From Balneolaceae bacterium (GTDB lineage: Bacteria > Bacteroidota > Rhodothermia > Balneolales > Balneolaceae): a DNA stretch of 5,265 nt. Position 1 is the first letter of the stretch; the number at the start of each line of letters is the position of its first letter. Positions 1-5,265 of the stretch are shown one piece after another. A program made the translations under genes and the position numbers. The stretch lies in assembly GCA_007134665.1 (NCBI GenBank), contig SLKH01000209.1:1-5265 (forward strand). The letters are read 5' to 3'. The notes under the pieces are model-generated. The model worked only from the letters and a program-made list of their open reading frames with translations. It was not told the DNA's origin and did not search any database.

Positions 1-117
1 GTGCTTGGCCATCACGGTCGTAATGGCAGCTGTCAATGTCGTCTTTCCGTGATCCACGTGACCGATCGTTCCCACGTTCACATGGGGCTTGGTTCGCTGA
101 AACTGTTCTTTTGCCAT
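1..117 (-). CDS. tuf: Elongation factor Tu, N-terminal fragment (runs off left edge)
   Basis: EF-Tu is the cytosolic GTPase that carries aminoacyl-tRNA to the ribosomal A site. Only the first 39 codons are present, starting at ATG (115-117 on the plus strand as CAT). The translation opens MAKEQFQRTKPHVNVGTIGH and continues into the G1/P-loop, GHVDHGKT at residues 19-26, followed by TTLTAAIT, the classic EF-Tu N-terminus. The short linker before the P-loop separates it from EF-G and IF2. The start lies 16 bases after the fusA stop, so it is almost certainly the fourth gene of the str operon. The leader (AACCTTAAGAATC before ATG) has no clear Shine-Dalgarno, and no TAnnTTTG box is visible in the last ~80 bases of fusA, so read-through from upstream is the simplest supply of transcript. 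The rest of the gene lies outside the window. Identity is very secure; whether a second tuf copy exists elsewhere cannot be seen. Confidence 0.97.
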   Translation of the reverse strand, partial: MAKEQFQRTKPHVNVGTIGHVDHGKTTLTAAITTVMAKH

Positions 118-133
118 GATTCTTAAGGTTTAG

Positions 134-2278
134 TTAATTTTGTTCTTCTATAATTTCAAGTGCTTTACTCTCCGGAACTTCAGCATATTCTGCAAATTCC
201 ATAGAATAAGCTGCCCGTCCCTGTGATAATGATCTAAGATCAGTAGAATATCCGAACATTTCTGACAGTGGTACTTTTGCCCTTACGACAGATCCTTCCG
301 GACTGTTATCCATTTTTCCAATGATTCCGCGCCGGCCGTTAATATCTCCAATTACATCACCCATATAATCTTCAGGGGTGGTAACCTCAACATCCATAAT
401 TGGTTCAAGTAATTTAGGTGCGGCTTTTTTCGCTGCATTCCGAAAAGCCAGTCTTGCACAGAGCTCAAAACTGAATGCATCGGAGTCAACATCGTGATAA
501 GAACCGTCGTACAACCTGACTCCGATATTCTGTGCTGAATAATTCGCCTGAATACCAGCCTGCATTGCTTCACGGAATCCTTTTTCAACAGAGGGGATAT
601 ATTCTTTGGGAATATTTCCACCTACAATCTCATTTACAAACTTAAAGCCTTCACTGATGGTTACATTCTTGTCATCATCAGCATACTGCTCGAAGTGATC
701 AATAGGGCCAATTTCAAATTCCATATCTGCAAACTTACCACGGCCACCTGTCTGTTTCTTATAAACTTCTCTATGTGTAAGTGGCTTTGATATCGTTTCA
801 CGATAAGCCACCTGAGGTGCACCCACATTTGCTTCAACTTTAAACTCACGCTTCAGTCTGTCAACAATAATTTCAAGGTGAAGTTCACCCATCCCTGCAA
901 TTGTTGTTTGCCCGGTTTCATCGTCTGTTTTTACCTGGAATGTCGGGTCTTCTTCAGCAAGCTTTACAAGTCCGGTAGTCAGTTTGTCTGCATCAGCTTT
1001 TGACTTAGGCTCAACTGCAAGCTTGATCACAGGTTCAGGGAATGTAATCTGCTCCAGAATAATCGGGGTATCCACATCACAAAATGTATCTCCGGTTCTT
1101 ACCTCTTTCACCCCTACGGCTGCCGCAATATCACCGGCACGAACGATATCTATATCTTTTTTATCGTTGGCATGCATTTCAAGAAGCCGGCCAACACGTT
1201 CTTTTTTACCCGTTGTTGCATTTAGTATATAGGAACCTTTTTCCAGTGTTCCAGAATAAACCCGGAAAAATGCAAGCTTACCCACGTAAGGGTCTGACAT
1301 GATTTTAAATGCAAGAGCTGAAAATGGCTCATCCACACTGGGTTTACGCTTTAATTTCTTTTCATTGTCATCCGGATCCACACCATCAACAGCTTCCACA
1401 TCGAGTGGACTTGGTAAATAGTCTATAACTTTATCCAGCAGGATCTGCACACCTTTATTTCTCAATGCCGTTCCACAAAGCACCGGTGTGATATCTCTTG
1501 CAAGAGTTGCCTTTCGTATAGCACCCACTATTTCTTCAGCACTGATTTCCTCATCCATCAGGTATTTTTCCATCAGGCCATCGTCATGATCCGCAATGGA
1601 TTCAAGCATAATCTTGCGGTATTCTTCCGCCTTTTCCTGCAGTTCTTCAGGGATATCTATAACTTCATATTTTGCCCCGAGTGATTCATCATCCCAAACT
1701 ATTCCCTGCATTTCTATCAGGTCGACTACCCCCTTAAAATGATCTTCAGCACCAATAGGAATTTGTATAGGTATCGGGTTTGCCTTGAGCTTATTACTCA
1801 TCTGCTCAATAACATTATAGAAGTCGGCACCGGTACGGTCCATTTTGTTGACAAATGCCATTCTGGGCACATTGTACTTGTTTGCCTGACGCCAAACGGT
1901 TTCTGACTGTGGCTGAACGGCACCAACTGAACAGAAAACACCGATTGCACCATCAAGAACTCTCAGCGAGCGCTCTACTTCAACAGTAAAGTCTACGTGA
2001 CCAGGTGTATCGATGATGTTTATTCTGTGATCTTTCCAGATACAGTGAGTTGCAGCGGATGTAATGGTAATACCCCGCTCCTGCTCTTGTTCCATCCAGT
2101 CCATTGTAGCAGCACCATCATGTGTCTCGCCCAGCCTGTGGCTTCGCCCGGTATAAAAAAGAATTCGCTCCGTAACCGTCGTCTTACCCGCATCAATATG
2201 CGCCATAATCCCAATGTTACGGGTCCGCTTCATTCGGTCAATAATTTTCGGATCAACTTTTGTCGTTACTTCAGACAT
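134..2278 (-). CDS. fusA: Elongation factor G (translocase GTPase)
   Basis: EF-G is the GTPase that moves tRNA and mRNA through the ribosome after peptide transfer and, with RRF, splits ribosomes for recycling. The protein has 714 residues, within the usual ~690-720. Visible GTPase motifs are G1 AHIDAGKT (26-33), the switch I/G2 region RGITITSAAT (68-77, Thr71), G3 DTPGH (90-94), G4 NKMD (144-147) and G5 around CGTA (268-271). Domain IV carries KKQTGGRGKFAD (507-518) and the tip-loop region YHDVDS (594-599), which enters the decoding centre. Domain V follows, with EPIMDVEV (from 625) and GDVIGDINGRRG (640-651). All key residues are intact and there is no frameshift. The ATG start gives the normal short N-terminal arm before G1. 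A purine-rich stretch (AAAGAGATAAAGAA) precedes it, only a weak Shine-Dalgarno. It lies 26 bases after rpsG and 16 before tuf, in the canonical str-operon position. That position and the intact motifs favour the canonical translocase over an EF-G2-type paralogue. Confidence 0.98.
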   Translation of the reverse strand: MSEVTTKVDPKIIDRMKRTRNIGIMAHIDAGKTTVTERILFYTGRSHRLGETHDGAATMDWMEQEQERGITITSAATHCIWKDHRINIIDTPGHVDFTVEVERSLRVLDGAIGVFCSVGAVQPQSETVWRQANKYNVPRMAFVNKMDRTGADFYNVIEQMSNKLKANPIPIQIPIGAEDHFKGVVDLIEMQGIVWDDESLGAKYEVIDIPEELQEKAEEYRKIMLESIADHDDGLMEKYLMDEEISAEEIVGAIRKATLARDITPVLCGTALRNKGVQILLDKVIDYLPSPLDVEAVDGVDPDDNEKKLKRKPSVDEPFSALAFKIMSDPYVGKLAFFRVYSGTLEKGSYILNATTGKKERVGRLLEMHANDKKDIDIVRAGDIAAAVGVKEVRTGDTFCDVDTPIILEQITFPEPVIKLAVEPKSKADADKLTTGLVKLAEEDPTFQVKTDDETGQTTIAGMGELHLEIIVDRLKREFKVEANVGAPQVAYRETISKPLTHREVYKKQTGGRGKFADMEFEIGPIDHFEQYADDDKNVTISEGFKFVNEIVGGNIPKEYIPSVEKGFREAMQAGIQANYSAQNIGVRLYDGSYHDVDSDAFSFELCARLAFRNAAKKAAPKLLEPIMDVEVTTPEDYMGDVIGDINGRRGIIGKMDNSPEGSVVRAKVPLSEMFGYSTDLRSLSQGRAAYSMEFAEYAEVPESKALEIIEEQN

Positions 2279-2304
2279 TTCTTTATCTCTTTAAATCGTT
2301 TACT

Positions 2305-2772
2305 TTAGAATCTAAAATGAGCGAAAGCTTTATTGGCTTCAGCCATTCGGTGCGTTTCATCTTTTTTTCGCACGGCACCACCTTCATTATTGGCAGCATC
2401 CATCAATTCACGCGATAATCGTAATGCCATGGATTTATCATTCCTTGACCGGGATGCCTTTATAATCCATCGGATGCTAAGAGCAGTTCCGCGACCGGCT
2501 CTCACTTCAACAGGAACCTGGTAAGTGGCTCCACCCACTCTCCTTGAACGAACCTCCACAACAGGGGTTGTATTACCCAGGGCGTTCTTGAACACATCAA
2601 TTGGTGTTTCACCGGTTTTTTCTTCAATTATTTCAAATGCCTGATATAGAATTTTTCTGGCTACATTTTTTTTACCATCACGCATCAGGCTATTCACAAA
2701 CCGGGTTACCATTTTATCTTCAAAAACCGGATCCGGCTGTACATCTCTTTTTTCTGCACTTCTTCTACGCAT
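2305..2772 (-). CDS. rpsG: 30S ribosomal protein S7
   Basis: S7 is a primary 16S rRNA-binding protein that nucleates assembly of the 30S head and lines the E-site/mRNA exit region. The product has 155 residues, normal for bacterial S7. It opens MRRRSAEKRDVQPDP, carries LMRDGKKNVARKILY in the N-terminal half, the strongly conserved block VEVRSRRVGGATYQVPVEVR in the middle, and ends with THRMAEANKAFAHFRF, the standard S7 C-terminal signature. The ATG start fits the family N-terminus exactly. It sits 23 bases after rpsL and 26 before fusA, so it should be cotranscribed with both. The sequence before the ATG (CTTCGGTAGAT) has no strong Shine-Dalgarno. The gap to rpsL is much shorter than the roughly 100-base E. 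coli rpsL-rpsG spacer that S7 binds to repress its own operon, so that version of autogenous control has no room here. Confidence 0.98.
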   Translation of the reverse strand: MRRRSAEKRDVQPDPVFEDKMVTRFVNSLMRDGKKNVARKILYQAFEIIEEKTGETPIDVFKNALGNTTPVVEVRSRRVGGATYQVPVEVRAGRGTALSIRWIIKASRSRNDKSMALRLSRELMDAANNEGGAVRKKDETHRMAEANKAFAHFRF

Positions 2773-2795
2773 ATCTACCGAAGTTTAAATTCTGA

Positions 2796-3170
2796 TTACC
2801 CTTTTGGTTTTTTGGTCCCATAGAGGCTTCTTCCCTGCCTCCTGTCATCAACACCAGCCGTGTCGAGAGTTCCACGGACAATATGATAACGAACCCCCGG
2901 CAAGTCTTTCACTCTTCCACCCCGGATGAGCACGATACTATGCTCTTGCAGGTTATGCCCTTCACCCGGGATATATGCAGTTACTTCAATACCATTCGTT
3001 AACCTTACACGAGCCACTTTTCGAAGCGCTGAGTTCGGCTTCTTGGGCGTGGTTGTATAAACCCGGGTACACACCCCTCGCTTTTGCGGACAGTTCTGCA
3101 AAGCGGGAGCCGTTGTTTTACTCGTCTTACTTTTTCTACCTTTGCGAATTAATTGCTGTATTGTAGGCAC
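2796..3170 (-). CDS. rpsL: 30S ribosomal protein S12 (GTG start preferred)
   Basis: S12 sits at the 30S decoding centre, helps enforce codon-anticodon accuracy and is the classic streptomycin-resistance locus. With the GTG start at 3168-3170 the protein has 124 residues, the normal size, and begins PTIQQLIRKGR after Met, as family members do. Conserved blocks are CPQKRGVCTRVYTTTPKKPNS (residues 27-47), GEGHNLQEHS (69-78) and RGGRVKDLPGVRYH (83-96). Lys43, Lys44 and Lys88 are wild type at the usual streptomycin-resistance positions, and Asp89 is the residue methylthiolated by RimO in other bacteria. The frame is open further upstream to a TTG at 3198-3200, which would add ten non-family residues (ISRNQTGKS plus one); I reject that start. 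An AGGT six bases before GTG (3177-3180) is a passable Shine-Dalgarno. It is the first gene of the operon, with a candidate promoter about 65 bases upstream. Function is certain; the start is likely. Confidence 0.96.
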   Translation of the reverse strand: MPTIQQLIRKGRKSKTSKTTAPALQNCPQKRGVCTRVYTTTPKKPNSALRKVARVRLTNGIEVTAYIPGEGHNLQEHSIVLIRGGRVKDLPGVRYHIVRGTLDTAGVDDRRQGRSLYGTKKPKG

Positions 3171-3176
3171 TGATTT

Positions 3177-3180
3177 ACCT
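3177..3180 (-). promoter_or_regulatory. Candidate rpsL ribosome binding site supporting the GTG start
   Basis: On the minus strand the sequence CAGGTAAATCA directly precedes GTG. AGGT is a partial match to the Shine-Dalgarno core and is spaced six bases from the start codon. It supports GTG at 3168-3170 over the longer TTG start at 3198-3200. The match is short, so it is supporting evidence only. Confidence 0.45.
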
Positions 3181-3236
3181 GTTTGGTTTCGTGAAATCAA
3201 GAGCTTGCAATAATAAGGAATTTTTACTTTTTATAC

Positions 3237-3244
3237 CAAACATA
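3237..3244 (-). promoter_or_regulatory. Candidate Bacteroidota-type -7 promoter element for the str operon
   Basis: The minus strand reads TATGTTTG here, a perfect match to TAnnTTTG, the -7 element known from Bacteroidota primary-sigma promoters. It would start transcription a few bases downstream, leaving a leader of about 60 bases before the rpsL GTG, a sensible distance. The matching -33 TTTG/TTG element is not seen at the expected spacing, and the overlapping TATAAA (3230-3235 on the minus strand) lacks a good TTGACA-like partner. The call rests on one 6-position match in AT-rich DNA, so it remains tentative. Confidence 0.42.
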
Positions 3245-3272
3245 ATGACTGAATTAATTCTATTATTTTGTG

Positions 3273-3290
3273 TTAATACTCTTAATCCTC
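3273..3290. repeat. Tandem 9-bp direct repeat in the divergent intergenic region
   Basis: TTAATACTC (3273-3281) is followed with no gap by TTAATCCTC (3282-3290), identical at eight of nine positions. It lies about 30-50 bases upstream of the candidate rpsL -7 box on that strand, where activator sites or upstream elements occur. No known binding site is recognised, and chance similarity is possible. Confidence 0.4.
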
Positions 3291-3300
3291 ATTTTTAACG

Positions 3301-3334
3301 GATCAGACAGGTTTTAGGCTGCAATAATCTGATC
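3301..3334. repeat. Imperfect inverted repeat GATCAGA...TCTGATC
   Basis: GATCAGA (3301-3307) and TCTGATC (3328-3334) are perfect 7-bp inverted copies separated by 20 bases. Inside, CAG (3308-3310) can pair with CTG (3319-3321), extending the stem if a six-base bulge (3322-3327) is allowed. No T-run follows on either strand, so it does not look like an intrinsic terminator. It could be a protein-binding dyad or a chance feature. Confidence 0.35.
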
Positions 3335-3360
3335 TATTGATATATAACAAAGTATCAATA
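3335..3360. promoter_or_regulatory. Operator-like 8-10-8 dyad abutting the recG start
   Basis: TATTGATA (3335-3342) and TATCAATA (3353-3360) are perfect inverted 8-mers with a 10-base spacer. The right arm ends on the base before the recG TTG codon. A third copy of the TATTGA half-site overlaps the start codon (3359-3364) and forms, with the right arm, the 10-bp palindrome TCAATATTGA (3355-3364). The spacer holds TATAAC, a possible -10-like word. The arrangement resembles a repressor operator over a promoter/start region, but the arms are A+T-rich and no regulator is identified. An RNA hairpin masking the start codon is the alternative. Confidence 0.4.
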
Positions 3361-5265
3361 TTGAAATTAACCGATTTACATAAACTAAGCGTTAAACGGG
3401 CAGAAGCACTGGAAAAAAGCGGTATATCAACCCCTGCCGACCTGTTATTGCTTTTCCCGCACAGATATATAGACAAAACAAGGATACACCCGATTCATAC
3501 ACTCTCTGGCCAGGGGGAAACTGTCACAGTAATCGGAAAAGTTAAACAGGTTTCTGAGTCAGGTTATGGAAAAAAGAAACGCCTGGAAGTGATTATAGCA
3601 GACGATACCGGAATTTTAAAAGGTGTCTGGTTTCGCGGGGGCAGTTATTTTAAAAAGCTATTCAAAAAAGATTCTCTTGTTTCCTTTTTTGGAACAGTAA
3701 AGCGGTTTGGACGTTATCTCTCCATTGCACATCCGGAAGTTGAACAGCTCGACTCGAAGAATGATGCTCTATCCGGTCAAAAAATCGTACCTGTCTATCC
3801 CGGCGGTGCTCATTTATCGAAAGCACATATTACTCACAAACTGATTCACAATTGGATTAATGAAATTTTAAATGGTACCAAGCCTGCTGAATTTCTTCCG
3901 ATCCCTTTGTTAAAAAAACACAAATTCCCGGACAGGAGCAGAGCTTTCCAGATGATTCACAATCCAAAAACACTCAGTGAGCCTGACAAAGCCCTGGAAC
4001 GGTTTAAATATGAAGAACTCTTTCTGTTTGAACTGAGTATGTCGAAAATCAAACAGGTGCATCTCGATAAAAATACCGGGCCGGAATTTAAGCCGGCAGG
4101 AAACCTGACAAACCGGTTCTTTCGGGAACAAATCCCGTTTAAACTGACCGAGGGACAAAAATCTGCTCTAAAAGATATCCGAAACGACCTTGTTTCGGGT
4201 ATGCAGATGCATCGCCTGATTCAGGGTGATGTAGGTGCAGGAAAAACTGTGGTTGCCATCGGCGCGATACTGCTTGCCCTCGACAGCGGTTACCAGGCTG
4301 CATTTATGGCTCCAACAGAAATACTGGCTGAACAACACTATCATACACTAACCGGATTTTTAAAAGAACTGGATATTGAGATTCGACTGTTAACGGGCGG
4401 TCAAAACAGCAAATTAAGAACAGATATACTGACATCGATCGAAGGCGGGCAGTGCCGAATTGTAATTGGTACTCATGCAATTATCCAGGAACAGGTAACC
4501 TTCCATAAACTCGGCCTTGCCGTAATCGACGAACAACATCGCTTTGGCGTTAAACAGAGAGCTGAGATGCTGAATAAAGGTAATAGTCCCCACCTGCTGG
4601 TGATGTCTGCCACACCAATCCCCCGCTCATTGGCGATGACCATCTACAGCGATCTGGATATTTCAGTGATCAAGGGTTTGCCTGCAGGCCGTAAACCGGT
4701 ACGAACCGCCATCCGGACAGATAAGAAAAGAGATGAAGTCTACTCTTTTTTGACACAAAATATCCAGCAAGGCGGTCAGACTTATATCGTCTATCCGCTC
4801 ATTGAAGAATCTGAGGTTATGGACCTGAAAGATGCTACCATGGGATTTGAAAAGCTGAAAAACCGGTTTCCGGATGCTTATATTGATTTACTGCACGGAA
4901 GAATGAAGAGTGAAAAAAAAGAAGAGATTATGAACCGGTTTGTACAGGGAAAATTGGATATTTTGGTTTCTACTACAGTGATTGAAGTGGGTGTGGATGT
5001 CCCTAATGCAAATGTTATGATTATCGAACATGCCGAACGGTTCGGGCTTTCACAACTCCATCAGCTCAGGGGGAGAATCGGGCGGGGAAACCGCCAGAGC
5101 TACTGCATTTTGATGCCGGGAGAAAAGCTAAGCAAACAGGGACGATTCCGGTTGAATAAAATGGTGGCAACCAGTGACGGATTTGAGATTGCCGAAGCGG
5201 ACCTGAAACTAAGAGGCCCCGGCGACTTTCTCGGAACCAAACAGAGCGGCCTGCCTGAGTTTAGA
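3361..5265 (+). CDS. recG: ATP-dependent DNA helicase RecG, C-terminus cut by window edge
   Basis: RecG is a superfamily 2 translocase that binds stalled forks and Holliday-type junctions and drives fork reversal and branch migration. The window holds 635 codons without a stop. E. coli RecG has 693 residues, with about 57 after the equivalent point, so only the tail is missing. An N-terminal wedge/OB-fold region spans roughly residues 1-180, including DLLLLFPHRYIDKT (27-40) and HPEVEQL (124-130). Helicase motifs follow: Walker A GDVGAGKT (289-296), motif Ia APTEILAEQH (317-326), GTHAIIQEQV (370-379), Walker B DEQHRFGV (390-397), motif III SATPIPR (416-422), HGRM, TTVIEVGVDVPN and motif VI QLRGRIGRG (568-576). 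LRGPGDFLGT (617-626) lies in the RecG-specific C-terminal translocation region. The frame is closed by TAA at 3325-3327, and no in-frame ATG or GTG lies near the beginning. TTG at 3361 fits the family best; TTG at 3337 is the alternative. No strong Shine-Dalgarno is visible. Confidence 0.95.
   Translation, partial: MKLTDLHKLSVKRAEALEKSGISTPADLLLLFPHRYIDKTRIHPIHTLSGQGETVTVIGKVKQVSESGYGKKKRLEVIIADDTGILKGVWFRGGSYFKKLFKKDSLVSFFGTVKRFGRYLSIAHPEVEQLDSKNDALSGQKIVPVYPGGAHLSKAHITHKLIHNWINEILNGTKPAEFLPIPLLKKHKFPDRSRAFQMIHNPKTLSEPDKALERFKYEELFLFELSMSKIKQVHLDKNTGPEFKPAGNLTNRFFREQIPFKLTEGQKSALKDIRNDLVSGMQMHRLIQGDVGAGKTVVAIGAILLALDSGYQAAFMAPTEILAEQHYHTLTGFLKELDIEIRLLTGGQNSKLRTDILTSIEGGQCRIVIGTHAIIQEQVTFHKLGLAVIDEQHRFGVKQRAEMLNKGNSPHLLVMSATPIPRSLAMTIYSDLDISVIKGLPAGRKPVRTAIRTDKKRDEVYSFLTQNIQQGGQTYIVYPLIEESEVMDLKDATMGFEKLKNRFPDAYIDLLHGRMKSEKKEEIMNRFVQGKLDILVSTTVIEVGVDVPNANVMIIEHAERFGLSQLHQLRGRIGRGNRQSYCILMPGEKLSKQGRFRLNKMVATSDGFEIAEADLKLRGPGDFLGTKQSGLPEFR

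Larger units (their letters stand above)
3171..3360. other. Divergent AT-rich intergenic control region between rpsL and recG
   Basis: These 190 bases separate the str operon (leftward) from recG (rightward) and must hold the start signals for both. I see no plausible coding sequence, tRNA or rho-independent terminator in them. The region contains a candidate rpsL -7 box, a 10-bp palindrome GAATTAATTC (3251-3260), a tandem 9-mer (3273-3290), a 7-bp inverted repeat (3301-3334) and an 8-bp dyad touching the recG start (3335-3360). Each is listed separately where it merits it. Short symmetric words arise readily in AT-rich DNA, so conservation is needed to tell signal from chance. Confidence 0.8.

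Noticed and set aside
352..849. Minus-strand open frames of 89 and 62 codons
   Set aside because: They lie in another frame inside fusA, whose full-length EF-G motifs are intact; compositions look like out-of-frame translation.
984..1302. Plus-strand open frames of 82 and 72 codons antisense to fusA
   Set aside because: Antisense shadows of a conserved gene, with no recognisable domain and no start signal of note.
1997..2308. Plus-strand 103-codon frame antisense to the fusA start
   Set aside because: Antisense of the conserved G-domain coding sequence; no independent evidence of a gene.
3171..3200. N-terminal extension of S12 from TTG at 3198-3200
   Set aside because: The added residues do not match S12 N-termini, while the GTG at 3168-3170 gives the canonical sequence, length and a better-placed AGGT.
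3251..3260. Perfect 10-bp palindrome GAATTAATTC
   Set aside because: Short A+T-rich palindrome without extension on either side; plausible by chance, so mentioned only within the intergenic entry.
3263..3270. Possible recG -7 box TTATTTTG on the plus strand
   Set aside because: It misses the essential A at position two, has no -33 partner, and would leave a leader of about 85 bases; too weak to list.
3201..3360. Intrinsic terminator, small RNA or tRNA in the intergenic region
   Set aside because: No GC-rich stem followed by a T-run and no tRNA-like fold on either strand; the inverted repeats here lack a T tract.
3910..4158. Minus-strand 82-codon frame inside recG
   Set aside because: The plus-strand frame is an uninterrupted RecG with all motifs, so this is a shadow.
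1..5265. A novel defence, mobile or other undescribed system
   Set aside because: Nearly all of the window is accounted for by five well-known housekeeping genes; only the 190-base intergenic region is unexplained, and it shows only candidate regulatory symmetry.

Overview
The window shows a conserved bacterial housekeeping locus with two divergent transcription units. On the minus strand lies the start of the str (streptomycin) ribosomal operon, in the order rpsL (S12), rpsG (S7), fusA (EF-G) and tuf (EF-Tu). The first three are complete; only the first 39 codons of tuf are inside the window. On the plus strand, facing away, is recG, the branched-DNA helicase. It runs off the right edge about 55-60 residues before its expected end.

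Layout: 1-117 tuf N-terminus (minus); 118-133 gap; 134-2278 fusA (minus); 2279-2304 gap; 2305-2772 rpsG (minus); 2773-2795 gap; 2796-3170 rpsL (minus, GTG start preferred); 3171-3360 divergent AT-rich intergenic region; 3361-5265 recG (plus, partial, TTG start preferred). The gaps of 16, 26 and 23 bases on the minus strand point to one polycistronic message. The three complete minus-strand genes all end in TAA.

Organism: the base composition is moderate. Shine-Dalgarno sequences are weak or missing before most genes. A Bacteroidota-type -7 box (TAnnTTTG) lies upstream of rpsL, and the EF-G domain IV loop reads TGGRGKFAD. Together these suggest the Bacteroidota/Rhodothermota/Balneolota (FCB) assemblage, possibly a Balneolales-like bacterium. 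This is inference from sequence style and was not tested by a search.

How the genes work together: S12 and S7 are 30S subunit proteins (decoding centre and head), EF-G drives translocation and EF-Tu delivers aminoacyl-tRNA, so the minus-strand unit is a translation operon. RecG acts separately, in replication-fork rescue and recombination, and shares only the divergent control region. No mobile element, CRISPR array, RNA gene or unknown system was found. The least explained part is the 190-base intergenic region, which holds a perfect 8-bp dyad abutting the recG start, a second inverted repeat, a tandem 9-mer and a candidate rpsL promoter.
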